Shown: positions 24,437 through 33,337, counted from the stretch's first letter. The stretch: 52,453 nt of DNA from Saccharibacillus endophyticus (GCF_013185185.1 NZ_JAAZWE010000014.1:1-52453); one strand, 5' to 3'. Translations and numbers: made by a program. Notes: generated by a model from the letters alone, not told the origin.

Positions 24437-25172
24437 ATGCTTTCGTGTAACGGCATTTCGGAAAACTGCTGCACCCTATAAAAGGCCCGTTCTTGCCTTG
24501 CCGCTCGACCAGTTTGCTTTTGCATCTCGGACATATTCCTGCATTTACAAGAGATTCTTTCTCCTCTAGGTTCCGTTTGATGTCGGATACATGCTTTTTG
24601 CGTTCTTTAAAGGTATGAATTTTGGGGGACGACAAGGCTTTTTGAACTTGCCGTACCTGTTCATCGGATAATACGGCATCTTTGTACTTCCGAATCGTTG
24701 CGGCCAAGTCGGTTGCGTAAACCACGTCCGTCGTCATTTCCTTAAGCTTTAATTCGGCCCTTGCCGTGAACGCGATGATCGAAACGAACGGAATTGTGCC
24801 GTCTTGCAAATGTTCTTCAAGCGCCTTGATATGTCCGTAATTCTGTCGAATCGGGCTGTAAAGCCTTTCTTTGCGCCGATAAAGGACTTGCGTCCAATAC
24901 TCCGACTTCTCGCTGCCCATAATCCAGCCCTTATAGTTCTTTGTCTCGATAACGAATACCCCGTATCTTGAGATTACCACGTGATCAATCTGCGATGTCC
25001 TGCCGTTTGCCCGCCGGATCATCAGATCATGCAGCACTTTATATTCTTCGGAATCGAGTTTGCGCAGCTTGCGACGAACGTCGGACTCCCCGATCTTCCC
25101 TTTCATTTTGGGAGACTTCAAGACCCGAATCGAAATCAAAATCAGTATAAATGCAACCAGTAAATAGATCAT
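24435..25172 (-). CDS. NERD nuclease-related protein with zinc ribbon
   Basis: The NERD domain is a nuclease-related fold found in membrane or helicase-linked proteins. The 245-residue product has one membrane segment at residues about 2-18 (IYLLVAFILILISI), then the NERD domain (about 27-150) with QIDHVVISRYGVFVIETKNYKG, which carries the typical D and ExK residues. The C-terminus has a topoisomerase-type four-cysteine zinc finger with CPRCKSKL and GCSSFPKC. The ATG has AGAGG, although rather far upstream. It is transcribed from beside the tRNA-Ser and serS. Target unknown. Confidence 0.85.
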   Translation of the reverse strand: MIYLLVAFILILISIRVLKSPKMKGKIGESDVRRKLRKLDSEEYKVLHDLMIRRANGRTSQIDHVVISRYGVFVIETKNYKGWIMGSEKSEYWTQVLYRRKERLYSPIRQNYGHIKALEEHLQDGTIPFVSIIAFTARAELKLKEMTTDVVYATDLAATIRKYKDAVLSDEQVRQVQKALSSPKIHTFKERKKHVSDIKRNLEEKESLVNAGICPRCKSKLVERQGKNGPFIGCSSFPKCRYTKA

Positions 25173-25215
25173 CGCTCAAAAAAACCTCTTTTCCCATATA
25201 AATACAATCATTCTC

Positions 25216-25255
25216 AAAAAAAACGCACCGTACCGTTATAAACGATAAGTGCGTT
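25216..25255 (-). terminator. Terminator of tRNA-Ser
   Basis: On the minus strand AACGCAC and CGTT pair with ACG and GTGCGTT, followed by eight T. It separates the tRNA gene from the NERD gene. Confidence 0.85.
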
Positions 25256-25301
25256 TCGGTTAAACTCGCCGCAAACACATGCAGCAAGGAAGTTTTAAAA
25301 C

Positions 25302-25390
25302 TGGCGGAGAGGATGGGATTCGAACCCATGTGGAGTTGCCCCCTAACGGTTTTCAAGACCGCCCCGTTATGACCGCTTCGGTACCTCTCC
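25302..25390 (-). tRNA. tRNA-Ser (UGA anticodon)
   Basis: The 89-nt gene folds with acceptor GGAGAGG and CCTCTCC, discriminator G and an encoded CCA. The anticodon loop is CTTGAAA with anticodon TGA, reading UCA. The long variable arm typical of serine tRNAs is present, and the T arm has GGTTCGAATCC. A serine tRNA directly after serS is also the Bacillus arrangement. Confidence 0.97.
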
Positions 25391-25533
25391 AGAGGTATGA
25401 TACATCTTAAAAGTGCAACATGTATTATTCTACTTCATTATTCGGCTTCATGCAAGACAGAAGTCCGCTCTGCGCGCTTTGAGGCGTCGAGAACGGACTT
25501 TATCTTTTTCTTTCTATAATGAAGATATGACGA

Positions 25534-26817
25534 TTACGCTTGCGGCGCGATCACTTTCACTCCGCGCATGTACGGTTGAAGCACTTCGGGAATCACGACG
25601 CTGCCGTCTTCCTGTTGGTAGTTTTCCAGAATCGCGGCTACGGTGCGGCCTACGGCCAGACCCGAACCGTTCAGGGTGTGAACGAATTCCGGTTTGCCTT
25701 TCGTCTCGCGACGGAAACGGATACCTGCGCGGCGTGCTTGGAAATCTTCGACGTTGGAACACGAGGAGATTTCGCGGTACATGCCGCTCTCCGGCAGCCA
25801 GACTTCGAGATCGTATGTTTTCGCCGCGGTGAAGCCCATATCGGCGGTGCACAGCACGATGACGCGGTAAGGCAGGCCGAGCAGTTCCAGCACGCGCTCC
25901 GCGTTCGCCGTCATTTGCTCCAGCTCGTCGTAGGAATGATCCGGATGCACGATCTTGATCATTTCGACTTTGTTGAATTGGTGCTGACGGATCAGGCCGC
26001 GCGTATCGCGCCCTGCCGAACCCGCTTCGGAACGGAAACAAGCGCTGTACGCGATGTATTTTTTCGGCAAAACGTCGGCTTCGAGAATCTCGTCGCGATG
26101 ATAGTTCGTAACCGGAACCTCGGCGGTCGGGATCAGATAATACTCCGTATCCTTCAGTTTGAACAGGTCTTCTTCGAACTTCGGCAGTTGACCCGTTCCG
26201 TACAAACTATCCTGATTGACGATATACGGAGGCAGCATTTCCTCGTAACCGTGCTCTTCGCTGTGCAGGTCCATCATAAAGTTGATCAAAGCGCGTTCCA
26301 GACGGGCTCCGAGTCCTTTATAGAAGGTAAAGCGCGAACCCGTTACTTTGGCAGCCGCTTCAAAATCGAGAATGCCGAGGTTCTGCGCCGTTTCCCAATG
26401 GGCTTTCGGCGTAAAATCGAATTCTCGAGGCTCGCCCACGCGGCGAATTTCCACGTTATCGTCTTCCGATGCGCCGACCGGCACTTCGTCATTCGGAATA
26501 TTCGGAATCGCCATCGTGATCGCGTCGATTTCCGTTTCCAAGCCGCGCACCTCTTCGTCCAATTCCTTGATGCGATCGGATACTTGACGCATTTCGGCGA
26601 TCAGGTCATCGGCGTTCTCGCGGTTCTTTTTCAACTTTGCGACTTCGCCGGACACGGTGTTCCGACGGTTTTTGAGAATTTCAACTTCCTGAAGCTTCTC
26701 GCGGCGTGCGCCGTCGAGGCTCGGGAAATTAGCGATCAGATCTTCGGATTTACCACGGTTCGCAAGCGCCTGCTTGACCCGATCGTAGTCGTTTCTAAGT
26801 ATTTTCACATCCAGCAC
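25534..26817 (-). CDS. serS: Seryl-tRNA synthetase
   Basis: SerS charges tRNA-Ser with serine. The 427-residue class II enzyme has the N-terminal antiparallel coiled-coil arm (about residues 28-105) that binds the long variable arm, then motif 2 (CFRSEAGSAGRDTRGLIRQHQFNKVE) and motif 3 (GSGLAVGRT). The start is GTG with AAAGGATG 8 nt upstream. It begins 7 bp after pdxT, so it is probably read with pdxS-pdxT. Bacillus serS has its own T-box leader; there is no room for one here. A hairpin near 25452-25496 may help end the transcript. Confidence 0.96.
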   Translation of the reverse strand: MLDVKILRNDYDRVKQALANRGKSEDLIANFPSLDGARREKLQEVEILKNRRNTVSGEVAKLKKNRENADDLIAEMRQVSDRIKELDEEVRGLETEIDAITMAIPNIPNDEVPVGASEDDNVEIRRVGEPREFDFTPKAHWETAQNLGILDFEAAAKVTGSRFTFYKGLGARLERALINFMMDLHSEEHGYEEMLPPYIVNQDSLYGTGQLPKFEEDLFKLKDTEYYLIPTAEVPVTNYHRDEILEADVLPKKYIAYSACFRSEAGSAGRDTRGLIRQHQFNKVEMIKIVHPDHSYDELEQMTANAERVLELLGLPYRVIVLCTADMGFTAAKTYDLEVWLPESGMYREISSCSNVEDFQARRAGIRFRRETKGKPEFVHTLNGSGLAVGRTVAAILENYQQEDGSVVIPEVLQPYMRGVKVIAPQA

Positions 26818-26824
26818 GGGAGCT

Positions 26825-27430
26825 TCATCCTTTCGATTCTCCGGTCTTGGACTGACGCACCATCTGTGTGAAATATTCGTGCAGTCGGTAGTCGTCGGTC
26901 AATTCCGGATGAAATGACGACACGAGAAGATGCCCTTCCCGAGCCGTTACCATTTCTCCATTATAAACCGCCAGCACTTCGACGTCTGCACCGATTTCGC
27001 GAATTAACGGCGCACGTATAAAAACAGCTCGAACCGGCTGCTCGATTCCGGTGATCGGCAGGTCGATTTCGAAACTTTCACGTTGGCGTCCGAACGCGTT
27101 GCGAGCCACCGTCATGTCCATCAGGCCCAGATGCGGCTCTTCCTGTCCTTCGATGTTTTTCGCAAGCACGATCAGTCCGGCGCATGTGCCGAAGATCGGC
27201 TTGCCCGCATCCGAAAATTCCCGAACACGTTCGATAAAGCCGTATTTTCGCATTAACTTGCCGATCGTCGTGCTTTCGCCGCCGGGAATCACCAGACCGT
27301 CCAATTCGTCGAGCTGCTCCGTTTTTTTCACCGCAACCGCTTCGGCACCCGCCTGTTCCAAACTACGAATATGTTCGGAAACGGCGCCCTGGAGAGCCAG
27401 GACGCCGATTTTGAGAGATTGAGTTGTCAT
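26825..27430 (-). CDS. pdxT: Pyridoxal 5'-phosphate synthase glutaminase subunit
   Basis: PdxT releases ammonia from glutamine and feeds it to PdxS for PLP synthesis. The 201-residue class I amidotransferase shows the oxyanion loop GGESTT, the catalytic cysteine in FGTCAGL, and the His-Glu pair in SSFHPELT. The ATG is at MTTQSLKIGVLALQG, with GGAATATG upstream and only a weak ribosome site; it starts 7 bp after pdxS, so translational coupling is likely. Confidence 0.96.
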   Translation of the reverse strand: MTTQSLKIGVLALQGAVSEHIRSLEQAGAEAVAVKKTEQLDELDGLVIPGGESTTIGKLMRKYGFIERVREFSDAGKPIFGTCAGLIVLAKNIEGQEEPHLGLMDMTVARNAFGRQRESFEIDLPITGIEQPVRAVFIRAPLIREIGADVEVLAVYNGEMVTAREGHLLVSSFHPELTDDYRLHEYFTQMVRQSKTGESKG

Positions 27431-27437
27431 ATTCCGT

Positions 27438-28319
27438 TTACCAGCCGCGATCCTGCATGCGTTCCGACGGAGCGAGCTGCTTGATATCGATGCCTTTCAT
27501 CGGCGCGCCCAGATCTTTCGACACTTCGGCAATCAGGCGATAGTCGTCGTAATGCGTCGTCGCTTCCACGATGGCACGCGCAAACTTTTCCGGATTATCC
27601 GATTTGAAAATGCCCGAGCCGACAAACACGCCGTCCGCGCCGAGGTGCATCATCAGTGCCGCGTCGGCCGGAGTCGCTACGCCGCCCGCCGCGAAGTTCA
27701 CGACCGGAAGTTTGCCTGTCTCATGGATGCCCAGCAGGATTTCGTAAGAAACGCCCAGGTTTTTCGCTTCGGCGTACAGTTCGTCTTTCGACAGATTGCG
27801 CACTTTGCGAATTTGTCCGTTGATCAGACGCATATGACGAACGGCTTCGACGATATTTCCGGTTCCCGGCTCGCCTTTGGTCCGAAGCATGGAAGCTCCT
27901 TCGCCGATCCGGCGCAGCGCTTCTCCCAGATCTTTGGCTCCGCAGACAAAAGGAATGGTGAATTCATGCTTGTCGATATGATACACTTCGTCGGCCGGCG
28001 TCAGCACTTCGCTCTCATCGATATAATCCACGCCGAGCGACTCCAGCACTTTGGCTTCCACGTAATGCCCGATCCGCGCTTTGGCCATGACCGGAATCGA
28101 AACGACTTTCATGACTTCTTCGACGATCGTCGGATCGGCCATGCGGGCCACGCCGCCTGCTGCCCGAATATCGGACGGAACGCGCTCAAGCGCCATCACG
28201 GCCGTCGCGCCCGCCGCTTCGGCGATTTTGGCCTGTTCAGCGTTCATGACGTCCATAATGACGCCGCCTTTTTGCATTTCCGCCATTCCTCTTTTGACGC
28301 GCGATGTTCCTGCTTCCAT
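27438..28319 (-). CDS. pdxS: Pyridoxal 5'-phosphate synthase lyase subunit
   Basis: PdxS builds PLP from ribose 5-phosphate, glyceraldehyde 3-phosphate and ammonia in a 12-mer complex with PdxT. The 293-residue (beta/alpha)8 protein is very conserved: MAEMQKGGVIMDVMNAEQA, ALERVPSDIRAAGG, PVMAKARIGH with the active lysine, and FAAGGVATPADAALMM. I chose the ATG of MEAGTSRVKRG because AGGGGG lies about 9 nt upstream; an ATG two codons earlier is too close to it. Confidence 0.96.
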   Translation of the reverse strand: MEAGTSRVKRGMAEMQKGGVIMDVMNAEQAKIAEAAGATAVMALERVPSDIRAAGGVARMADPTIVEEVMKVVSIPVMAKARIGHYVEAKVLESLGVDYIDESEVLTPADEVYHIDKHEFTIPFVCGAKDLGEALRRIGEGASMLRTKGEPGTGNIVEAVRHMRLINGQIRKVRNLSKDELYAEAKNLGVSYEILLGIHETGKLPVVNFAAGGVATPADAALMMHLGADGVFVGSGIFKSDNPEKFARAIVEATTHYDDYRLIAEVSKDLGAPMKGIDIKQLAPSERMQDRGW

Positions 28320-28368
28320 GGTCATAGCCCCCTGTGTTCTCCGAATTTTCGGAACTTCTTAAGGCCTG

Positions 28369-28397
28369 ATTCTATAGAAGCAGGTACCGTTTTACAA
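28369..28397 (-). promoter_or_regulatory. Promoter of pdxS
   Basis: On the minus strand TTGTAA (28392-28397), exactly 17 nt and TAGAAT (28369-28374). It lies in the short gap after dacA. No terminator follows dacA, so read-through from dacA is also possible. Confidence 0.55.
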
Positions 28398-28412
28398 TGG
28401 ATTTACCGTAAC

Positions 28413-29846
28413 TTAGAACAGGTTTTTGATGCCTTCGAACAGGTCGGAGAAGAATCCGCCGATCGCTCTCATCAATTGCTTGAACCAACCTGCTTTTTCG
28501 ACATCCGCGGAAGCAATCAAATCGACCGTTTTCGTCTGTGCTTCAGCCATGCCTGCGGCTTGGTAGGTATACGTGGCCGTACCGACTTTATCTCCTTTGG
28601 CAATCGGAGCTTCCAGTCCGGCTTCGAGGCTGCTTTGCATTTTCAGACCGCTCGCATCCGCGCCTTTAGGCACGACGAAGCTGATCGCTCCCGCCGTCTC
28701 GTAAGCTACGGACTCTTCTTTGCCTTTGGCTACCGCTACGGGCTCTTCGCCTTCGACGGCTTTATTGGCTGCGACCATTTCTTTGATCTCGAAGTTGTTG
28801 AAGCCGTAATCCAGCACTTTTCGGGTCTCGACGAAGCGCGAACCTTGGTCGTTGACGTCCGTGCCCATCACGACGCTGATCAGGCGCATGCCGTCGCGAA
28901 CGGCCGTACCGGTAAAGTTGTTGCCCGCCGCGTTGGTGTGACCCGTTTTCAAACCGTCCAGTCCTTCATAAGCGTAGGCTTTGAAGTTCGGCACCGATGC
29001 GTTGGCCTCGAGCATCCAGTCGAGATTTTCGATTCTGCCGCTGTCGCCCGGACGGAACTGATACGATTGCAGCGTGGTGAACTCGTTGAAATCCGGATGA
29101 TCCGTCACGATGTATTTCGCCAGAATCGCGGCGTCCATGGCGGACATCACGGTTTCTTTGCCGTCGGCAGGTTGAGTACCTTGCGGCATATCGGCAATAT
29201 CCAGACCTGTCGAGTTGGCAAAATGAGCGGTGGTCATGCCCATGCGCTTCGCCTCGCTGTTCATCATCTTGACGAATTCCATCTCGGTCGGCGCGACGGT
29301 TTCGGCCAAAGCGACGGTCGCGTCGTTGGCGGAGCCGATCGCCATCGCGATATACAGATCCTTAACGGTATGTTGGTCGCCTTGGGCCAAGAATACGCGC
29401 GAGCCCACTTGGGCAGCGGCATTCGCGCTGGTCGTGACGACGTCGTCCCAATTCAGTTTCCCTTGCTTGACCTGCTCGGCGACGATATATTCGGTCATCA
29501 TCTTGGTCATGCTCGCCGGAGGCAATGCCGTCTCGGCATCCAGGGACAGAATGACCTCGCCCGTGGTCGGCTCAAGCAGTACAGCCGACTTTACGGCGAG
29601 ATTGAGGCTTTCGACGGTCGGAATGGCTTTTGGAGCGGTTGCGGCCGGAGTCGCGGCGTCTTTGGTTTCGGTCGTTGTCGTTTGAGTGGTTGGTTCTGCT
29701 GCCGCGCTGGCCAGGTTGGCCGGAACGACGGACAGGCAGAGCATATGGATAAGCAGAACGGAAGCGGCGCTTCGTTTCAGGAATTTCGGCTGAGCGAACC
29801 GGTTCTTTTCGACTTTGCTTTTATAAGTAGAGGTCATGCGTTTCAA
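28413..29846 (-). CDS. dacA: D-alanyl-D-alanine carboxypeptidase (PBP5 type)
   Basis: DacA removes the terminal D-alanine from peptidoglycan stems. The 477-residue precursor has a signal peptide ending near NLASAAAEP, a peptidase S11 domain with SMTK (catalytic serine), SAN and KTG (GLKTGHT), then the PBP5 C-terminal beta domain and a final amphipathic helix (FKQLMRAIGGFFSDLFEGIK) that anchors it to the membrane. A TTG start is chosen because GAGGGGAG lies 10 nt upstream; an ATG three codons later and one 12 codons earlier remain possible. A threonine-rich linker follows the signal peptide. Confidence 0.93.
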   Translation of the reverse strand: MKRMTSTYKSKVEKNRFAQPKFLKRSAASVLLIHMLCLSVVPANLASAAAEPTTQTTTTETKDAATPAATAPKAIPTVESLNLAVKSAVLLEPTTGEVILSLDAETALPPASMTKMMTEYIVAEQVKQGKLNWDDVVTTSANAAAQVGSRVFLAQGDQHTVKDLYIAMAIGSANDATVALAETVAPTEMEFVKMMNSEAKRMGMTTAHFANSTGLDIADMPQGTQPADGKETVMSAMDAAILAKYIVTDHPDFNEFTTLQSYQFRPGDSGRIENLDWMLEANASVPNFKAYAYEGLDGLKTGHTNAAGNNFTGTAVRDGMRLISVVMGTDVNDQGSRFVETRKVLDYGFNNFEIKEMVAANKAVEGEEPVAVAKGKEESVAYETAGAISFVVPKGADASGLKMQSSLEAGLEAPIAKGDKVGTATYTYQAAGMAEAQTKTVDLIASADVEKAGWFKQLMRAIGGFFSDLFEGIKNLF

Positions 29847-29960
29847 TGGATAAGTACTCCCCTCGTGCTGAGTTTCTGGCATACTCCCTTAGTCTACCAC
29901 AGGGTGATGTGGCGTGTCTTCCTGTGCGGCGGCTGAACTGTTACTTGTATTCGATGGTGA

Positions 29961-30088
29961 GGCGGCTGCGGGGGAAATTCGTTTCGGTCGCGTGTTGCAT
30001 TTGGGAAGCTGGATTGGATTTCTATAAGGGCGCTTCCCAAATGCAAAGGCGAACGCTAACGCTCCTACACTGAATTTCCCCCTCCGCC
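29961..30088 (+). repeat. Structured inverted repeat, family B copy 3
   Basis: The outer arms GGCGGCTGCGGGGGAAATT and AATTTCCCCCTCCGCC enclose a perfect 13-bp inner stem GCATTTGGGAAGC (29997-30009) with GCTTCCCAAATGC (30032-30044). The 22-nt loop starts TGGATTGGATTT, then AAAGGCG follows, and CACTGAATTT precedes the 3' arm. The loop and short motifs match the copies at 9614 and 9902; the stem arms differ but still pair. It lies between the guaB terminator and dacA. Confidence 0.78.
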
Positions 30089-30185
30089 TAGGCTCGACGC
30101 TCGGGAGAGCTTTTTGGGAAAAGGGCGGCGCGGCTATTTGGCCGGGTCGCTGAGCTGGATTCATCTCGTTCAAGGTTCAAGAACC

Positions 30186-30224
30186 AAAAAAACGCGGGAG
30201 CGGAGAGTTTCCGCGCGCCGCGTT
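30186..30224 (-). terminator. Terminator after guaB
   Basis: On the minus strand AACGCGG and GCGG pair with CCGC and CCGCGTT, followed by seven T. Confidence 0.85.
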
Positions 30225-30284
30225 CGAATTGCATTAAAAAGATGAATATCCCTGCATAAATCCCGAGAGCGAGAAAGTAAAAGC

Positions 30285-31742
30285 TTACACCGAATAGTTC
30301 GGGGCTTCTTTGGTGATTTGGACGTCGTGGGGGTGGCTTTCGCGCAAGCCTGCGCCGGTGATGCGGACGAATTGGGTATCGTTGCGCAGCACGTCGAGGT
30401 CCGAAGCTCCGCAGTAGCCCATGCCCGAGCGGAGACCGCCGACGAGTTGGTTGATGGTGTCGGACAAAGCGCCTTTGTAAGCGACGCGGCCTTCGATGCC
30501 TTCCGGTACCAGCTTTTTGTCGTCGTCCTGGAAGTAACGGTCTTTGCTGCCCTGCTTCATGGCCGCGATCGAGCCCATGCCGCGGTAGACTTTGAAACGG
30601 CGGCCTTGGTAGATCTCCGATTCGCCCGGGCTTTCTTCGGTTCCCGCGAACATGCTGCCCAGCATGACGGCGTGCGCGCCGGCCGCGATCGCTTTGGTGA
30701 TTTCGCCGGAATATTTGATGCCGCCGTCGGCGATGATCGGAATGCCGTATTCGCGAGCGACGGTTGCGCAATCGTAGATTGCCGTGATTTGCGGCACGCC
30801 GATACCGGCGATAACGCGGGTGGTACAGATGGAGCCCGGACCGATGCCGACTTTAACGACCGAAGCGCCGGCTTCGATCAGGTCGCGGGTCGCTTCGCCT
30901 GTCGCGACGTTGCCCGCGATGATGGTCAGTTCCGGATAACGGGCGCGGATGTTGCGAACCGCGTCGATGATGTTGATATGGTGACCGTGCGCCGAGTCGA
31001 CTACGATGACGTCAACGCCCGCAGTCACCAGCGCATCGATACGCTCGATCGCATCGCTGGATACGCCGACGGCCGCGCCGACGAGCAAACGCCCTTGCGA
31101 ATCTTTCGCCGCGTTCGGGAATTGGATCGCTTTTTCGATGTCTTTAATGGTAATCAGACCTTTGAGAACGTTGTTCTCGTCGACCAACGGCAGCTTCTCG
31201 ATCTTGTGCTGCTGCAGGAGGCCTTCCGCTTCGCGCAGCGTCGTGCCGACAGGAGCCGTCACGAGACTTTCCTGCGTCATGACTTCTTTGATCGCGATGC
31301 TGTAATCATGAACGAAACGCAGGTCGCGGTTCGTCAGGATGCCGACCAGCTTCTCGTCTTCGTCGACGATCGGAACGCCGGATATCCGATACTTGCCCAT
31401 AAGGACCTCTGCATCGGAGACAAGATGATCGGGGCTCAAGAAGAACGGATTGGTAATAACGCCGTTTTCGGAACGCTTTACGCGGTTGACTTCGTCCGCC
31501 TGCTTCTCGACCGACATATTTTTATGAATGATACCGATGCCGCCTTCGCGCGCGATGGCGATCGCCAATACCGCTTCGGTTACCGTATCCATGCCGGCAC
31601 TGATCAACGGAATGTTCAACTGTACCTTTTCGCTCAATTTCGTGGACACGCTGACTTCCTTTGGCAGAACTTCCGACTTTCTCGGAACCAGCAGCACGTC
31701 GTCGAACGTCAGACCTTCTTTTTCAAACTTGCTATTCCACAC
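30285..31742 (-). CDS. guaB: IMP dehydrogenase
   Basis: GuaB oxidises IMP to XMP with NAD, the committed step to GMP. The 485-residue product has the full length. The catalytic loop GPGSICTTRVIAGIGVPQ carries the active cysteine, and two CBS domains lie at about residues 95-210 inside the barrel. MGYCGA and the potassium-site region are present. The start is GTG with AAGGAGG 9 nt upstream. The promoter is near consensus. No purine riboswitch is seen between promoter and start (about 85 nt). It is the first backbone gene after the rRNA operon, as in Bacillus. Confidence 0.97.
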   Translation of the reverse strand: MWNSKFEKEGLTFDDVLLVPRKSEVLPKEVSVSTKLSEKVQLNIPLISAGMDTVTEAVLAIAIAREGGIGIIHKNMSVEKQADEVNRVKRSENGVITNPFFLSPDHLVSDAEVLMGKYRISGVPIVDEDEKLVGILTNRDLRFVHDYSIAIKEVMTQESLVTAPVGTTLREAEGLLQQHKIEKLPLVDENNVLKGLITIKDIEKAIQFPNAAKDSQGRLLVGAAVGVSSDAIERIDALVTAGVDVIVVDSAHGHHINIIDAVRNIRARYPELTIIAGNVATGEATRDLIEAGASVVKVGIGPGSICTTRVIAGIGVPQITAIYDCATVAREYGIPIIADGGIKYSGEITKAIAAGAHAVMLGSMFAGTEESPGESEIYQGRRFKVYRGMGSIAAMKQGSKDRYFQDDDKKLVPEGIEGRVAYKGALSDTINQLVGGLRSGMGYCGASDLDVLRNDTQFVRITGAGLRESHPHDVQITKEAPNYSV

Positions 31743-31833
31743 CCGATTTTGCCTCCTTTTTTATCTTGTCCTAACCGCCGTTTTTTCCTTATATGGAAAG
31801 CTGAAAGGGCTTTTCTGAAAATATATTATTGCA

Positions 31834-31862
31834 ATCTTAGCAAAGGGGGTATGGGCTGTCAA
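31834..31862 (-). promoter_or_regulatory. Promoter of guaB
   Basis: On the minus strand a perfect -35 TTGACA (31857-31862), 17 nt and TAAGAT (31834-31839). Confidence 0.8.
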
Positions 31863-32142
31863 GGTGAAAAAACAGGCGTTCTTCCGCGATTTCCAACCGG
31901 ATGGAAGAGCAGGAACACTGTCCGCTCAGCATGGACAATCGATCCTGTTTTGAAACGTTCTCTTCATTAATAAGCATACGCGAATTGATCCGAGCGCACC
32001 CTTATTCAGAAACACGGCTAGTACTTTGTCAAAGCTAAAAGTAAGGGTACTACCGTCATTGATTAAGGCTTAACGCGAAGGATCTTTTTTCAAAAAGTAA
32101 TCACTGCCCGAAATCCCCGCAAATTTTCATCCTCTACACTAT
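31863..32142. other. Intergenic region between guaB and the amino-sugar-acid operon
   Basis: No gene or known RNA is recognised. A partial symmetry, TAGTAC at 32021 and GTACTA at 32049, is the only visible structure. The promoter of the downstream operon should lie at its right end, but no convincing -35 box is seen. Confidence 0.4.
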
Positions 32143-32164
32143 TAAACATTATAACGTTATATTG
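32143..32164 (+). promoter_or_regulatory. Palindromic operator candidate of the amino-sugar-acid operon
   Basis: A perfect 12-bp palindrome TATAACGTTATA (32151-32162) is embedded in 22 bp that recur without change at 51862-51883. It lies 61 nt before the first gene of the operon. The central GT/AC spacing is compatible with a GntR-family site; the GntR gene at the end of the operon is the obvious candidate. The regulator is inferred. Confidence 0.6.
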
Positions 32165-32224
32165 TTTTTTCGAAAAAGCGATGGTATCTTGAAATGGAGA
32201 CTCCTACCAGAAAGCAGGTGCGCC

Positions 32225-33337
32225 ATGAAGCAAGATTTTGTGCTGCGGCATGTTCGGTTCCCGGACGATCGGATCGCAGACCTGAGGATTCAGAACGGCC
32301 GGATTGCGAGTCTGCATGATCCGGGCACGGCAAGCGGCGGAGACGCCCTCGATTGCGAAGGCTTGTACGTATCCAGCGGTTGGATCGACATGCATGTGCA
32401 TGCGTTCCCCGAGTTTGAGCCGTACGGCGATTCCGTCGACGCGATCGGCGTGGATTGCGGCTGCACGACCATCGTCGACGCGGGAAGCTGCGGTGCGGAT
32501 CGGATCGGCGAACTTGCAGCAAGTCGCGCGAACAGCCTCACCCGATTATTCGCTTTCCTTAATGTATCGCGTATCGGCCTCCAACGAACCGACGAGCTGT
32601 CACGGCTGGAATGGATACATCGGGAAGCGCTGCTTCGAGCCGTCCGCGAGCATTCCGACTTTATCGTAGGGTTAAAAGCAAGAATCAGCAGCAGCGTCGT
32701 AGGGGGCAACGGCATAGAGCCTTTACGGCTTGCCGTAGATTTGAGCGAGGAAACCGGACTGCCCATCATGACGCATATCGGTTCCGCTCCGCCTGCCATC
32801 GAAGACGTGATCGCCCTGCTGCGAAAAGGCGATATCGTCACGCATTACCTGAACGGCAAAGCCAACAACCTGTTCGATCATGAAGGTTCTCCCCTGCCTG
32901 TGCTGACGGACGCGATCAAGCGCGGAGTTAAGCTGGACGTCGGCCACGGCACCGCCAGTTTTGCTTTTCGAACAGCCGATCAAGCGCAGGGCGCGGGAAT
33001 CGCGTTCGACACCATCAGCACCGATATTTATCGCGGCAACCGTCTGAACGGGCCCGTTTACGGGATGGCGAACGTATTGACCAAATTCCTTACGCTCGGC
33101 TACCCGCTGTCAGAGGTCATCGACGCGGTTACCTCCCGCCCTGCCGCTTGGCTGAAGCGCCCCGAACTCGGTCGGATTCAGGCGGGCGATCCCGCCAACT
33201 TAACTTTGTTTTCCATTAAAAATACGCCGTCTGTCCTCACCGATTCGCAAGGCTTCACCCGCACATCGACACAAACTATCCAAGCTGAAGGAGTGGTTAT
33301 CCATGGCAAGTACCTTGCATGCCAAATACGGGCTTAA
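32225..33337 (+). CDS. Amidohydrolase/deacetylase family metallohydrolase
   Basis: The 370-residue product belongs to the amidohydrolase superfamily, in the group that occurs beside DgaE/DgaF homologues (Enterococcus EF0837 type). The metal ligands are visible: H57 and H59 in DMHVHA, a probable carboxylated K151 (GLKARISSS), H184 (MTHIGS) and a later H in DVGHGTASF. The ATG has CAGGTG upstream. Its 3' end overlaps the next gene by 35 bp. From context I infer that it removes an N-acetyl group from an amino-sugar acid, but D-aminoacylase or dihydroorotase-like activity cannot be excluded from sequence. Confidence 0.82.
   Translation: MKQDFVLRHVRFPDDRIADLRIQNGRIASLHDPGTASGGDALDCEGLYVSSGWIDMHVHAFPEFEPYGDSVDAIGVDCGCTTIVDAGSCGADRIGELAASRANSLTRLFAFLNVSRIGLQRTDELSRLEWIHREALLRAVREHSDFIVGLKARISSSVVGGNGIEPLRLAVDLSEETGLPIMTHIGSAPPAIEDVIALLRKGDIVTHYLNGKANNLFDHEGSPLPVLTDAIKRGVKLDVGHGTASFAFRTADQAQGAGIAFDTISTDIYRGNRLNGPVYGMANVLTKFLTLGYPLSEVIDAVTSRPAAWLKRPELGRIQAGDPANLTLFSIKNTPSVLTDSQGFTRTSTQTIQAEGVVIHGKYLACQIRA

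Noticed and set aside
28320..28412. T-box leader for the pdxS-serS unit
   Set aside because: The gap is too short and has no T-box sequence (AGGGTGGNACCGCG type).
29889..30173. Small open frame between dacA and guaB
   Set aside because: It covers family B copy 3 in antisense and lacks a ribosome site; the inverted repeat explains the sequence better.
31743..31862. Purine riboswitch before guaB
   Set aside because: The leader between promoter and start is only about 85 nt and lacks the conserved three-way-junction sequences.
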